Source of the DNA: Burkholderia pyrrocinia
GTDB taxonomy: Bacteria; Pseudomonadota; Gammaproteobacteria; Burkholderiales; Burkholderiaceae
Reading direction: 5' to 3'
NCBI RefSeq assembly: GCF_022809715.1
Contig: NZ_CP094461.1
Span: 930,001-994,000 of the forward strand
Length of the DNA: 64,000 bases
In this document: one piece after another, positions 34,651 through 45,400 of the stretch
Numbering within the stretch: position 1 is the stretch's first letter
Layout of the letters: the number at the start of each line of letters is the position of its first letter
The notes under the pieces: generated by a model
The model's database searches: none
What the model was told of the DNA's origin: nothing
Seen by the model: only the letters and a program-made list of their open reading frames with translations
Made by a program: the position numbers and the translations under genes

Positions 34651-36450
34651 TCAATAATTCCAGTTCATCGTGGCCAACACGAGCGTCGCCTTCGAGCCGA
34701 GCGCGGCCGGTTGCGTCAGCGCACGCCCGACCAGCAACTCGCCGGACAGAAATTGCTTGTGCCACTGCCATTGCGCGCGCACCCCCGCGCCAGCTCCGGC
34801 CAGCGTCGGGAAACCCGACGCGGCGACGAGGCTCGCCTTGCCTGCGTCGAAGAACACGTACGGCTCGATCCGGCCGTCCTTCCACGCCGGCGCGTTCACC
34901 CAGGCAAGCTCGTTGCGCGAGTAGAAACCACGATCGCCGGCGATCTCGCCCGAACGGAACCCCCGGACGGTATCCATGCCTCCGAGGTACAGCTGCTCTG
35001 AACCGAACAGCGCCATGTTCGTGTACTGCCCGCTCAATACGCCCCGATATGCGAGCAGCGCACGCCCGACCTTCGGCAACGGCAGCGTGAATGCAGCAGT
35101 GGCATCCACCTTCGTGAACTGGCTGTGCGCTTCGTCGCGCGTGATGCCGTGCGGATCGTGGTTCGCACCGAACCACGGCAGACCTTGCGATACGCCGCCG
35201 TTGACCGTGAAATTACCTTGCGCGTCGTTCATCACGAACTTGTGCAGCCAGTTGCCACCGACGCGCAACACCGCGACGCGCTGCGGATCGAGATCAATGC
35301 CGTTGACTTCCCGGTCAGTGCGACGCCACGACAACGTGGTGTCTACGCTGGTGATATCGCTCACGCTGCGTCCAACCAGATAATTCCAGCCGAAGATGTG
35401 CGACAGCGTGCGGCCGTATTCGAGCGCAGTCGTGCCGATCACCTGCTGGTATTCCGAATCGGAAATCGTGTAGCTGAACGTATGGCGGCCGAACGGCACC
35501 GCGAACGAACCGACGATCGCATTACTGTCGAGGCTGTCGAGGAAGTTCACGCTCAGCGATTCCTGCAGGCCGAGCAGGTTGTCGGCTTCGACGCCAGCCC
35601 GGTAACGCGTGACACCCGTGGCCGAACTGCCGTAGTTGTCTACGCCGAGCGTGTAGTAGAGGCGATCACCCGGTTTGTTGCCGATGTCGACGATCGATTC
35701 GCCCGGATTCTGGCCGGGCAGGATCTGGACCGTCGCCTGGTTGCGGCGCAGACGGTTGATCTGCGCGACGCCCTGGTCGATGTCGGACAGGCGCAGCGGA
35801 TCGCCAGACGTCGCTGGGAATGCGTTTTCGTAGCCGGCGTCCGTGATCCAGCCGCCGCCCGCCGACGACTCGCCGGGCTTGAGCCGGTGAACCGGTTTGC
35901 CATTGATCGTGAACGCTTCAATTGAACCGACCTGGATCGTGATCTTCAGTGTGCCGGTGGCAAGATTCTGCGGGCCGAGCAGTGCACGCGTCGTAACGAA
36001 ACCCCGTTCGACGAATACGTCGGTAATCCTCTTCAACAGAACGTTGATGCGATGCGAACCGAGGTCCTGACCGACGAACGGTGCGACGACTGCGTCGAGC
36101 CTTTTACCGGACACACCGCTCGGCGGCTCGAACGAACTGCCGTCGGACGCCTGTAGCGTGATCTGCTTCACGGCAAAGGTCGGACCGGATTCGGTGATCG
36201 CATTGACCGGCGTGTCCGGCGGAATGTCGAGCGTCGTTTCCGACGTCGGCGCAACTGTAATCGAGGCCGGCGGCTGTTCGAGTTGACGCTGGCGCGCCTG
36301 CTCGCGCTGCTGCTCGATGATCAGCTGCGCCGGATCCTGCACGGGGCGGGCGGCCGGGGGCGGAGTCTGCGCGTGCGCCGGCACATGGAATGCAGCGAGG
36401 CTCGCGACCAGCAGCGGCAGCTTCAGTCGGGGGAATACGCGTGGTTTCAT
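34651..36450 (-). CDS. cdiB: TpsB/CdiB-type outer-membrane two-partner-secretion transporter
   Basis: A 599-residue Omp85-family transporter from ATG 36450. It has a signal peptide ending near AHA/QT, a helical plug segment (IEQQREQARQRQLEQ) and two POTRA-like domains, including VAQINRLRRNQATVQILPG. A 16-strand beta-barrel region follows, with the conserved TpsB loop motif MDTVRGFRSGE and a terminal aromatic (NWNY). It secretes TpsA/CdiA exoproteins across the outer membrane. The 44-codon ORF and the short TpsA lie directly upstream, so it may serve both the short TpsA and the large CdiA-like protein. The frame beyond 36450 is a shadow. Confidence 0.93.
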   Translation of the reverse strand: MKPRVFPRLKLPLLVASLAAFHVPAHAQTPPPAARPVQDPAQLIIEQQREQARQRQLEQPPASITVAPTSETTLDIPPDTPVNAITESGPTFAVKQITLQASDGSSFEPPSGVSGKRLDAVVAPFVGQDLGSHRINVLLKRITDVFVERGFVTTRALLGPQNLATGTLKITIQVGSIEAFTINGKPVHRLKPGESSAGGGWITDAGYENAFPATSGDPLRLSDIDQGVAQINRLRRNQATVQILPGQNPGESIVDIGNKPGDRLYYTLGVDNYGSSATGVTRYRAGVEADNLLGLQESLSVNFLDSLDSNAIVGSFAVPFGRHTFSYTISDSEYQQVIGTTALEYGRTLSHIFGWNYLVGRSVSDITSVDTTLSWRRTDREVNGIDLDPQRVAVLRVGGNWLHKFVMNDAQGNFTVNGGVSQGLPWFGANHDPHGITRDEAHSQFTKVDATAAFTLPLPKVGRALLAYRGVLSGQYTNMALFGSEQLYLGGMDTVRGFRSGEIAGDRGFYSRNELAWVNAPAWKDGRIEPYVFFDAGKASLVAASGFPTLAGAGAGVRAQWQWHKQFLSGELLVGRALTQPAALGSKATLVLATMNWNY

Positions 36451-36452
36451 CG

Positions 36453-36587
36453 TTATTGTGCGTGCAGGTGCTCGAGCGTCGACGTGGCCGTTCCGATCGC
36501 GTCGCTCTTTGCAGCGACCAAGACGATCACGAGAGCGACGAAGGCGATGACGGCCAGCCCGAGTCGATTTTTTGTTCGATAGTTCAT
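36453..36587 (-). CDS. 44-codon membrane peptide between TpsA and TpsB genes
   Basis: A short ORF from ATG 36587 to TAA 36453, lying in the 140 bases between the short TpsA stop and the TpsB start, with gaps of 3 and 2 bases. The peptide has a basic N-terminus (MNYRTKNR), one hydrophobic span (LGLAVIAFVALVIVLVAA) and a short polar tail (TSTLEHLHAQ). Burkholderia cdiAIOB/bcpAIOB loci carry a small bcpO gene at the same position. This peptide has no lipobox cysteine, so it is an analogue by position, not a proven homologue. Confidence 0.55.
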   Translation of the reverse strand: MNYRTKNRLGLAVIAFVALVIVLVAAKSDAIGTATSTLEHLHAQ

Positions 36588-36590
36588 GCT

Positions 36591-38627
36591 TCAGCGCCAC
36601 CACCACGTCGTCAGGCCCAGATGCTGGTCGATCTGGACGGGCGTGCGCGAGGGAGCGCGTACAGTCGTGATGCCGCCGGACGCCGTGATGCCCTTCCCGC
36701 CGCTGAACGAGCCGCCGTCGATCACGCCTTCGCCCGTCAGCGTCACGCTGCCATTGGCGGTGAAGCCGCCGCCGATGTCCATCGCGATGATCTGCGCCCA
36801 CGTGCTGCCGAAGAACGCCTTGAAGCCGCGGTGCTGGTTGATTGCCGAGTAACCGGTCACGCCCTGTGCGTACGTGATGGGTGCGTCGACCTTGATATCG
36901 CCGGTCGCGAAGACGTTTCCGCCGACGTTGCGAGCGACCGTGCCGGCCTTGATGCCGATGTTGCCGCCCGCCTGGATCGTGCCGCCGTACGGCGTGACGT
37001 TGCTCGACGCGTCGGCGTGGCAGAAGATCCAGCAACTGCGCGTATAGCTCGCCTGTCCCGTGAAAACCGCGGCGTTGGTGAAGGCGTTCTGCGCGGTGAT
37101 GTTCACGTCGCCGTCGTTCGATTGAACGATCCCGCCGGAATTCGTGAAGTTGCGGCTCGAGATCGTCACCGGGCCGTGCACGGCGGCGATATAGGCGAGC
37201 TGGTCCGGGCTGCTGACCGTCCCGTAGTCGATGTTGAAGCCGCTCGTCGTATGCGTGAAGAACAGGAAGCTGCCGCCGCGGTCTGAATACGCAGTGGGCT
37301 GGCCGCCGTTGGTGCCGCCCGTATGGTCGATGATGTTCTGCACGTCGCCGGCCGCGGTGAGGTTCACTGCGTCGTTCGACAGGATGCGGGCGTTGTCGTT
37401 GATGATGTTGCCGCCGGCCGTCAGCTTCGTCTGCCCGTTGGCGGCAAACATGATCCCGAGGTTGTTCGCGCTCGAGCGGTTCGTGATGTCGCCTGCGGCG
37501 TTGAGGATTACGTCGCCGCCGGTCGTGGTGCCGTCGCTCGCAGTGGTGCCCGCCTGAATCAGGCTGCCGGTGTTGGTGATCGTGCCGCTACTTGTCAGGT
37601 TGACCGTGTTGCCTGCGCTCAGCGTCGTCGGGCCGGTGGTGTCGTCGGACAGCGCGATATTGCCGGCCTGAACGTTCACGTTGTTCGCCGCGGTCACCTG
37701 TGCGCCCTGCAGCGAAACGGTGCCGGGCGTCGTGAGCGCGACGTCGCGTTCTGCCTTCAGGGAGCCGTCCGCGAGCGCGATGTCGCCGTTCGCGGTGACG
37801 ACGACGTCGCCGGCGTTCGCGTAGATTTTGCCGAGGCTATGCACCCCCGCGCCCTGGTCGGTGACGATCAACTGGACGCGGCCGGCCGTCAGGCCGCCAG
37901 CCGCCGTGATATCGACCGCGACGGCGTTGCTTTTTGTACCCGGCGATGAGGTGCCGATCAGCCAGTCGTGGCCGTTGTCAGAGGGAGAAAAGCCGGTGTC
38001 GTAGGTAGCCGTGCTGTCGCCGGCGATCGCGCGGATGCCGCTCGTGGAGCTGGTGAAATCGTTGGTGACCGGGCCGTTGATGCTCAACTGCTTCGCGATC
38101 AGGTCGAGGTTGACCAGCGTACCGGATAACCCGCCGCGGCCGATCGTGATTGCGCCGCGGTCGGTCGTGAGCACGACGTTGCGCTGCACGACGCCGGGGG
38201 CGAGCGTGAGGTCGTTGAAGCTCACCTGCCCTGTCGACAGCACGACGTGCCCGGTGTTCGTGAAGCTGCCGCCATCGACCGTCACTCCGTTCGGATTCGC
38301 CAGGATGACGTTCGCGCGCGGACCGAGGACGTTGATGTTGCCCTGGATCAGCGACGGATTCGTGCTGGTGACCTGGTTGACGATCGTGCGCGCGTTGACG
38401 CCAACGTTGTTCAAGTCGGCGCCGGCTTTCGAGACGTTGAAGGACGAGTAGGTGTTGTTCGAAACACCGCCAATTGCAGGTGCGATGTTGACCGTTTGAG
38501 GCCCGCCAGCGCCGGTTGACACGGTTGTTGCCGTGTGCCCGTCAGCGGCTATCACGCCAGCATAGACAGTGTATGGAAATGCCATCCACACTAACGCCAA
38601 GCCGCACCGAAATTTGTCGTTCCGCAT
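36591..38627 (-). CDS. Short TpsA exoprotein with haemagglutination-activity domain
   Basis: A 678-residue secreted protein of the filamentous-haemagglutinin N-terminal family. The signal peptide is conventional (first 23 residues, cleavage near VYA/GV), unlike the extended one of the large CdiA. The TPS domain has NPSL at residues 90-93 (usual NPNL) and an intact NPNGV at 111-115, then about 400 residues of beta-helix repeats. It ends abruptly in TTWWWR, with no toxin, pretoxin or cell-wall domain. It sits immediately before the 44-codon ORF and TpsB, in the position of a cognate partner. Role unknown: adhesin, decoy or secretion chaperone. Confidence 0.85.
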   Translation of the reverse strand: MRNDKFRCGLALVWMAFPYTVYAGVIAADGHTATTVSTGAGGPQTVNIAPAIGGVSNNTYSSFNVSKAGADLNNVGVNARTIVNQVTSTNPSLIQGNINVLGPRANVILANPNGVTVDGGSFTNTGHVVLSTGQVSFNDLTLAPGVVQRNVVLTTDRGAITIGRGGLSGTLVNLDLIAKQLSINGPVTNDFTSSTSGIRAIAGDSTATYDTGFSPSDNGHDWLIGTSSPGTKSNAVAVDITAAGGLTAGRVQLIVTDQGAGVHSLGKIYANAGDVVVTANGDIALADGSLKAERDVALTTPGTVSLQGAQVTAANNVNVQAGNIALSDDTTGPTTLSAGNTVNLTSSGTITNTGSLIQAGTTASDGTTTGGDVILNAAGDITNRSSANNLGIMFAANGQTKLTAGGNIINDNARILSNDAVNLTAAGDVQNIIDHTGGTNGGQPTAYSDRGGSFLFFTHTTSGFNIDYGTVSSPDQLAYIAAVHGPVTISSRNFTNSGGIVQSNDGDVNITAQNAFTNAAVFTGQASYTRSCWIFCHADASSNVTPYGGTIQAGGNIGIKAGTVARNVGGNVFATGDIKVDAPITYAQGVTGYSAINQHRGFKAFFGSTWAQIIAMDIGGGFTANGSVTLTGEGVIDGGSFSGGKGITASGGITTVRAPSRTPVQIDQHLGLTTWWWR

Positions 38628-38735
38628 CCCAACCTCGAATCAATTTTGATAGTTCTATTTCGCTCGCTATTTGCATGGGGAAACGAGGCAACAGCTGAAA
38701 TTTCTCGAAAAATGTGACGCTTCAGCAGAGGCTTT

Positions 38736-39023
38736 CTAGTTGCGATGCTTTAATATCGCGGCATCCCATACAGCTTCGAATTCTTCCTTGGCGATTTCGA
38801 CTGGCTCAAACCGAGGGTCAACCTTAATCTCCGCCACGGACGGCAGCGGTTCGATACTTAAGGATGAACCCCCAACGGATTTGTCTTGATCAGCGAATCC
38901 CATCTTTCCGTCTGCGTAAACTTCCACCTTTCTGAGCTCCCACCTGCTGGAGTCGAGTTCGCTGTAGATCCATACTGGTTCGGATGGAATCGTATGGATC
39001 CATTTAACGCGGATGTACATCAT
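38736..39023 (-). CDS. DUF6881-type small protein, candidate orphan immunity protein
   Basis: A 95-residue soluble protein from ATG 39023, preceded by AAAGGA. The pattern YIRVKWIHTIPSEPVWIYSE, then SRWELRKVEVYADGKMGFAD and a C-terminal PVEIAKEEFEAVWDAA, matches the DUF6881 family as I recall it, which is frequent in toxin-immunity cassettes. It lies 157 bp downstream of the overlapping immunity candidate and could be left over from an earlier toxin module. DNA here is visibly less G+C-rich than the flanks. Confidence 0.65.
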   Translation of the reverse strand: MMYIRVKWIHTIPSEPVWIYSELDSSRWELRKVEVYADGKMGFADQDKSVGGSSLSIEPLPSVAEIKVDPRFEPVEIAKEEFEAVWDAAILKHRN

Positions 39024-39180
39024 CACGTTCCTTTCACCGGACCGCTGCCGACGATCCGCCCTGTTAGGTCGAGGGGAGTTTCGTTCGGAACGACGAATAC
39101 TCCTAGTCTCCCCTGTACAGCCGTTAAGCCCGGTCACATCGATGGCAACGTAGTTGGTATATCGTGCGCCCTGAAACGGG

Positions 39181-39480
39181 TTATTTACAAACCGCCACTA
39201 TTTCTCCGTCGGCAAAAGTTTGAGTTTCCCAAAGAGTAAATCGCGCACCCGGCTTCAATAAATCTCGAACCAAGTCAGGATAAAGAAACTTGATCGGAAC
39301 CTCAACTTCAACCCCTGCCTCAAGCCCGTGGCCAACCTGATCCAATAACAGACGACAATCAAACCCTTGACCCTCAATAAATAGCGGGCAGCCGTATCGA
39401 ACGGCAGGGATCGTTGACCTCCCGCACACTTGCGACGAGTACATGGTGACTCTTGCGATGATATCCGGCTGAATATTCAT
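39181..39480 (-). CDS. cdiI: Candidate immunity protein for the CdiA-like toxin
   Basis: A 99-residue soluble protein whose ATG overlaps the stop of the giant exoprotein gene (ATGA at 39477-39480), the standard arrangement for a CDI immunity gene. It contains three cysteines, is mildly acidic overall and ends in FTLWETQTFADGEIVAVCK. No family recognised. Low local G+C fits exchange of the toxin-immunity cassette. Assignment as immunity protein rests on position and size, not on sequence similarity. Confidence 0.75.
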   Translation of the reverse strand: MNIQPDIIARVTMYSSQVCGRSTIPAVRYGCPLFIEGQGFDCRLLLDQVGHGLEAGVEVEVPIKFLYPDLVRDLLKPGARFTLWETQTFADGEIVAVCK

Positions 39481-42400
39481 TTTTTCCCTGGAATCCCCAT
39501 GCTACTTCCAATCGATGGAACCAGTCCCTTAAGCAGATCGTTCGGGATTACATAGGCAGGAATCCCACGATCGACCGTGACGGGCTCGATACCGTTAAGA
39601 ATACTATTTGGAACTTGCGTCGTGATAGTTGTGTACGGAGGATCCTTGAATGCGGTGACAGCTTGCTTCGCATAGGAGGATGCTGCCGCGTCGGACGTGG
39701 TGAAATATTTGCCCGTGGCTGATCCAAGATTTCGAATCGTCCCTGTAGCTTGAATGTCTGCAAGTTCGGCAGGTCCGACCGCTCGATATAGGGTTGTCGT
39801 CCCACCAGTGCTGCCGGCACCGCCGAGACCCGCCGCGAGGACACCATCGCCAATAGTCAGCTTCGCCGGTTCCGCCCCCTTCGGAGATCCGGCCGCCTGA
39901 GCAGAGCTGTCGGAAACAACTTGGACAACGGGCTTCTCGACATCGAGATCCAACCCATGCTTACCACCAGTCTCGTCCGGATGCACACCGGGATGCTTCT
40001 GTCCCGAGTTGTTCAGGGCTTCGTTTTGACCTGCGGTCATCGCGCCCTGCACATTCTGGCCAGCAATTGCTGCAAGTCCGCCACTAGCCGCCATGACGAT
40101 GGACGACAGTGCAGCCAGGCCACCTTGGTCGAGATTACCCGCGCCACCGAATTGATTGACCAGTGACGGCGCGATCATCGCGCTCGCTGCCCCGCCAATC
40201 GCCCCACCCCCGCATCCTTGCCCTGTCGCCGCTCCGGCAGCACACCCAAGCGCCGCGTGCGCCAGCCAATAACCCGGTGTTCCGACCTCGATCGGAGATC
40301 CCGGAATATTCGCTACATTGCCAATCGAGTACGCCGCTGCCGCAGCAACGTCGGCCACGGCACTGTTGCGCAGGTTCGTCAGGAAGCTGCCGCCCTGGAT
40401 CGCCGTCTGTACCCCAGCCTGAATCGTCGCCTCGGCACCCAGTGCGAGTGCGGTTTGGCCGAACGTCGTAGCCGTTGACGCACCGGCCTGCGGAACGATG
40501 GCGCCGCCCACATTTTTCACGCCCGCGAGCGCGGAGAGGCTGTTGTCGCCGATCGGCGCACCGAGACCCGCCCAGCCCACGCCTGCGTCCGGCGAATAGG
40601 TAATGCCGTTCGTCAGACCTGCGGTGATCGCGCCGGTCGCCCCGCCCTCAAGGGCCGCCGTCAGACTGAACTGGCCCGTACTCGCCTGCGAGATTGCGCT
40701 CGCGCTGAAGCCGCCGACGCCCGCCGAGATCATCGACCCGCCAACCGTTCCGGCCAGTGCGCCGCCAACCATAAACGCGCTCGCCGCGCCTGCCGTGATG
40801 AACGACGCCACCACGGCCGTCACCGCCATCCCGATCTGCTCGAACAGGCCTGGGCTATCCGCCAGCGACTGGAAGCTCGTGTGCAGGTTGTCGCTGACCG
40901 TGCTCTGCGTGAAATTCCCGCCGAGCTGGCTCTTCAGTGCCGCAAGCTGATCCGCCGTCGCACTCGCGTTGACCTGCCCGTTCGGATCCAGTTTCTGAAG
41001 TGCGCCGCCCACCTGATCCAGGCGGTCGACGTTCAGGTTGTAGTTGGCGGCCGACATGAAGCCGCCCTGCTGTGTCACCGTTCCGGTCGTCGTCAGCAGA
41101 CCCATGACGTCCGGCATATACGTATAGATCGTGCCGACGTCGCTGGAACGCTGCTGGTTGGTTACCGTCCCGGCGTCGATCGACAACGTGCCCGTTGCGG
41201 TGATGGTCCCGGTGTTGGTAATCGAACCCTTGTTCGTCGCGACCAGCGACACGTCCTGGCCGGTAATCGTGCCGTCGTGCTGAACCACCGCATAGTTCTG
41301 CGGCAGGTAGACCTGCGGCATCAGTGCGGTCACGGTCGGGCAACTGGCCACGCCCGTTGCAGTGCAGCCCGGCTCCGGCACGGTTTCTTCGACGTACCAG
41401 AGCATCGGTGCATCAAGCGACGCGATCTGCTGCGACGAAAGTGCCGTCCCGAGTGCGATGTTGTTCGCTTTCGCATACGCGATCGCATTGCCGTACAGCA
41501 CGGACTTTTCCTGATCCGTGACCGACTTCTGATGCTGGTTGTCGTACTTCAGCCCGTCGATGAAGCTCGCCGTTCCTGTCTGCGCGAGTGCGGCTTGCTG
41601 AAGCAGCTGGTTCTCGCTGAACGGGTCGTAGTAGAACAGCGTCGAGCCCGGCCGCAAATTGGCCGGCAGGTTCGCAATCAGGTCGGACGGGCCAACGCCG
41701 CCGATCACCTGCGACGCCGGGTTGTTGATCAGATAGGTCGCGGTCCCGTTCGCAGTGGCGATGGTCTGGACGGTACCGCCCTGCGGCGTAGTTGCCGAGG
41801 GCACTGCCGGGTTATGCGGCGTACCGACGGTTTGGGATGTAATCGCCGTGGACGGACCGCTCGATACCGCACCCGCCACAATCGACGACTGAATCAGCGA
41901 ATTCGCGACCGCGTTTGCGCCATTCTGCGCCGTGCTCGCGCTTGCCGGCACGCCCACCGGACCAAGCGGGATTACTTGCTGCGACGCGGTCGGCTGCGGC
42001 GTATAGACGTTCGGCGACGTGAGACCGTTGACGAGCGACGCCCCGGTCACGGACACCTGCTGCCCCATGACATTGCCGGAATTCTGAACGGCACCACCCG
42101 CCGCGACCGTCAACGACGGCGCCTGAATCGTTCCGGGCAGACTCTTATACGGCGTCGGCGGCTGGATCCCCGCATTGCTTTGATACGCGCTGCCGAACAG
42201 CGTCGAGCAGGTGCCGGAGCTCCCACATCCGAAATTGTCCGGCGGCGGTGAACCACCGACAATGCCGCCCCAGAACCCGTCATGCCAGTATGCGTTCAGC
42301 GTCTGATCCTGGTTCGTGACACTGGATGTAGCCGTTACGGTCGCCTGGTTGCCGGCCGTGATCAGGCTGCCCGTGTTGGTGACACTGCCTGCGCTGATCG

Positions 42401-45400
42401 ACAGATTACGGTTAGCCGAAATCGTCGATGCATTGCCCGACTGCATGTCGACAAAGGCATCGCAATAGTGCTGGAACGCTCCGCTACAACCGTAGCGCGC
42501 GGTCGTGCCGTAGTTCTGATACACCTGCTGTGGGGCCGCCAGCGTGTTCGTCAGCGACGCGGTACTCATCGCGATATCGCGGCCGGCCTGTATGTTCCCT
42601 GAGGAATTCGTCACGCTTGCACCCTGCGTCAGGGTGGTCTGCGGGCTGGTCGGATCCGTATTGTCTCGGCTCGTGCCGGCTCCGCCGATCACGACGTCGC
42701 GGCCCGCGAGCAGATTGCCGTAGTTGTTCGAAACCGTCGGCGCGGCAATCGTCAGATCGCGGCCGGCAAAGACCGTATTGTTGGTTTGGGTGTAGCTGTA
42801 GGCCTGCGTTGAAATCTGATCGCCGAAGATACCGATCGAATCGTTGTTGGGCCCATAGGAGAACGCGATCGTCGACTGACTGTGATACGTCAGTTGCATG
42901 AACTGCTGGGCATCGCTGAAAGCTTGGCCCGGCCGGTCGTAAGTGAATCCCGACGGGAACGCTTGCGTCCCATAGTGGTATCCGCATTGAGCGTCGGACA
43001 CCCCCGCCGCACAGCCGACCGTCGACGTGACATTACTGGTGTGATAGCCCTGATTCGTAAACGCGTTCGCATGGATCGTCAGATCCTGGCCGGCGTATAG
43101 ATTGCCGGCGTTCGTCAGGCTGGCGCCCGTGCCGTTCAGATTCAGGTTATTGCCGGCGACAATCTGGCCCGCATCCTGACTCGTATAGGACGTAATCGTC
43201 GAAGTCTGTAACGCCGGCGCGCTGACCTGACCAGGCGTGATATTCGCTGTCGTGGTGAACTGCGTGTTCGGCAGCACGACCAGATTGCCCGCCGTATATG
43301 CGGCCTTCAGCTGCGTGAGGAATGCCGTATAAGAAGCCGCATCGATGCTGTCGGTGATCGTCGTCACCTTCGCGTCACCGCCGTTGTCGAGTGCTGCAAC
43401 GTTCAGCGTTGCATCGTGGCCGGCGGAGATCGTGCTGCCGTGGTTATTAAGCGTCCCCGTGGTGATCGAAAGATCCTGCCCGGCGGCAATCACGCCGGCC
43501 GCGCCATTCGCCTGCGTCGTGGTTGTCGTACGCGTGACGGTCGGCAATGCGACACCGTACAACGTGCCGCCGCTGATGTCCGGCGCGCTCATCGACGTCG
43601 CGCTTGCCGGCTGGAGGTCGCCGACGCGCGCGGTGATCGTCGCCGAGTCGGTCGAAACCAAACCGCTGACGATGTTCTCGTACGTCGTGCTGAGCGTTTC
43701 GGTGCCCATCGGCGACGCAAGCAGTTCACGGCCCAGGCCTGCCGTGTTGATATCGGTCGTGGTCGTCGTGGTGCTGGTCGAGTTGCCGCCCGCGCGGCTG
43801 TTGTTGACGTTGGCCGCGTTGATGGTCACGTTGTTCTGCGCGGAGATCGTGCCGCCGACGTTCACGAGGTCGCCAGACAACGATGCATTCAGGTCGCGAC
43901 CGGCCTTCGTCAACGCACCCGTGTTGTCATAACTGCTGCCCGACAAGTTGACGTCACGCACGGCGCTGACCGTTCCCGCGTTCGTCACGACACCGGCGAG
44001 GTTCACGTCCTGGTTCGCCGAGATCGTGCCGCCGGACTGATTGACGACCGTGCCCGACAAATTCACGTTGTTGCCCGACGAGATCGTCCCGCTGTTCGTC
44101 AACGTGCCGTTCGTCGACAGCGTAATGTCGCCGGCCTTACTGATCGTGCCGGTGTTCGTCAGGCCTTGCGAGGTGTTCAGCGCGACGCTGTTGCCCGGCA
44201 TCGCCCACGTACCCGAATTGTTGATCTGCTGCGCGTTGATCGTCAGCGCGTTGCCGAGATTGATCGTGCCGGCGGATGCGGCAGACGGATCGAACGCCTG
44301 ATTGGGCAGATTCAGCGTCAAATCATGCTGCGCGAGGATTTCACCGGCCGTGTTGTCATAGGTGCCATTGCCGCCGTTCACCGTGACGGTCACGTTGCCG
44401 GTCGGAGCGGTCTTGTTGTTGACGTCGCCCGCGAAAATCAGCCCGTTGCGGTTGCTCAACGCGTTCGTCGTCAGATTGAGCGCGTTCGTCGCGAGCAGCG
44501 ATCCGGAATTCGTCGTCGTGCCCGACACGGTCAGGCCGGTAGTAGCGCCGTAGATCGAACCGCTGTTCGTCAGGTTCGCCGCATTCACGTTGCTCGTGCC
44601 GAGCGACGACAACGTACCGCTGTTGCTGACGTTGGAGCCCGAGACGGCCAGGTTGCCGCCCGAGAGCTGCGTTCCGACGTTCGTGACCGTCCCGCCGGCC
44701 AGCGTTGCGCCGCCCTTGAACGCGGCCGTACCGCCCGTCGTGACGCTCTGCGTGCCGGTGATCGTCGTCGTGCCGCCGACAACAGCGTTCGCAGTAGTGA
44801 CATGCGCGCCAGAGAGCGACGCATTACCGCCGACTGACAGCGCCGGCGCGTTCGCATCGAATGGTGCGTTGAGCTGCCCGGCGGACGTATCGAGGTTGTT
44901 GCTCGCGTTCGCCGTCAGATTGCCGCCGATCGCGACGCCCTGCGTGGTGATGTTCGTCGCCGAGAGCAACGCGTCTTTCGACACGGTGGTCTGACCGTTC
45001 AGCGCCATGCTCTGGCCCGCGCTCAACGTCGCGTTGCCGCCCGTCGATACCGGTCCACCCGCGGTCAAACTGCCGCTTTTTGCCGTCACGGCAAGGTCGC
45101 CGAGGCTCTTGACGCTGCCTTGCGCGTTCACGTCCGTGCCGGCCGTGAGCGTGGTCGTGCCGCCCGACAGTACATTGCCGGTCAGTGTCGCGCTGCCGTT
45201 GGTCGCGGTCAGCGTGCTGTTGCCAACGGCTGTTGCCCCGCCAACAGCAAGGTTCTGCCCAGCCGTTGCGATCAGGTTGTTGCCGGTCTGGATTGCGCCG
45301 GAAATGGCGATGTTATTGCCGGCGTTGAGCGTCGTGTCGTTCGCGACGTTCATCGCGCCCGAGCCGGTGATATCACGTCCGGCCGTGACGTTCGCGTTGC

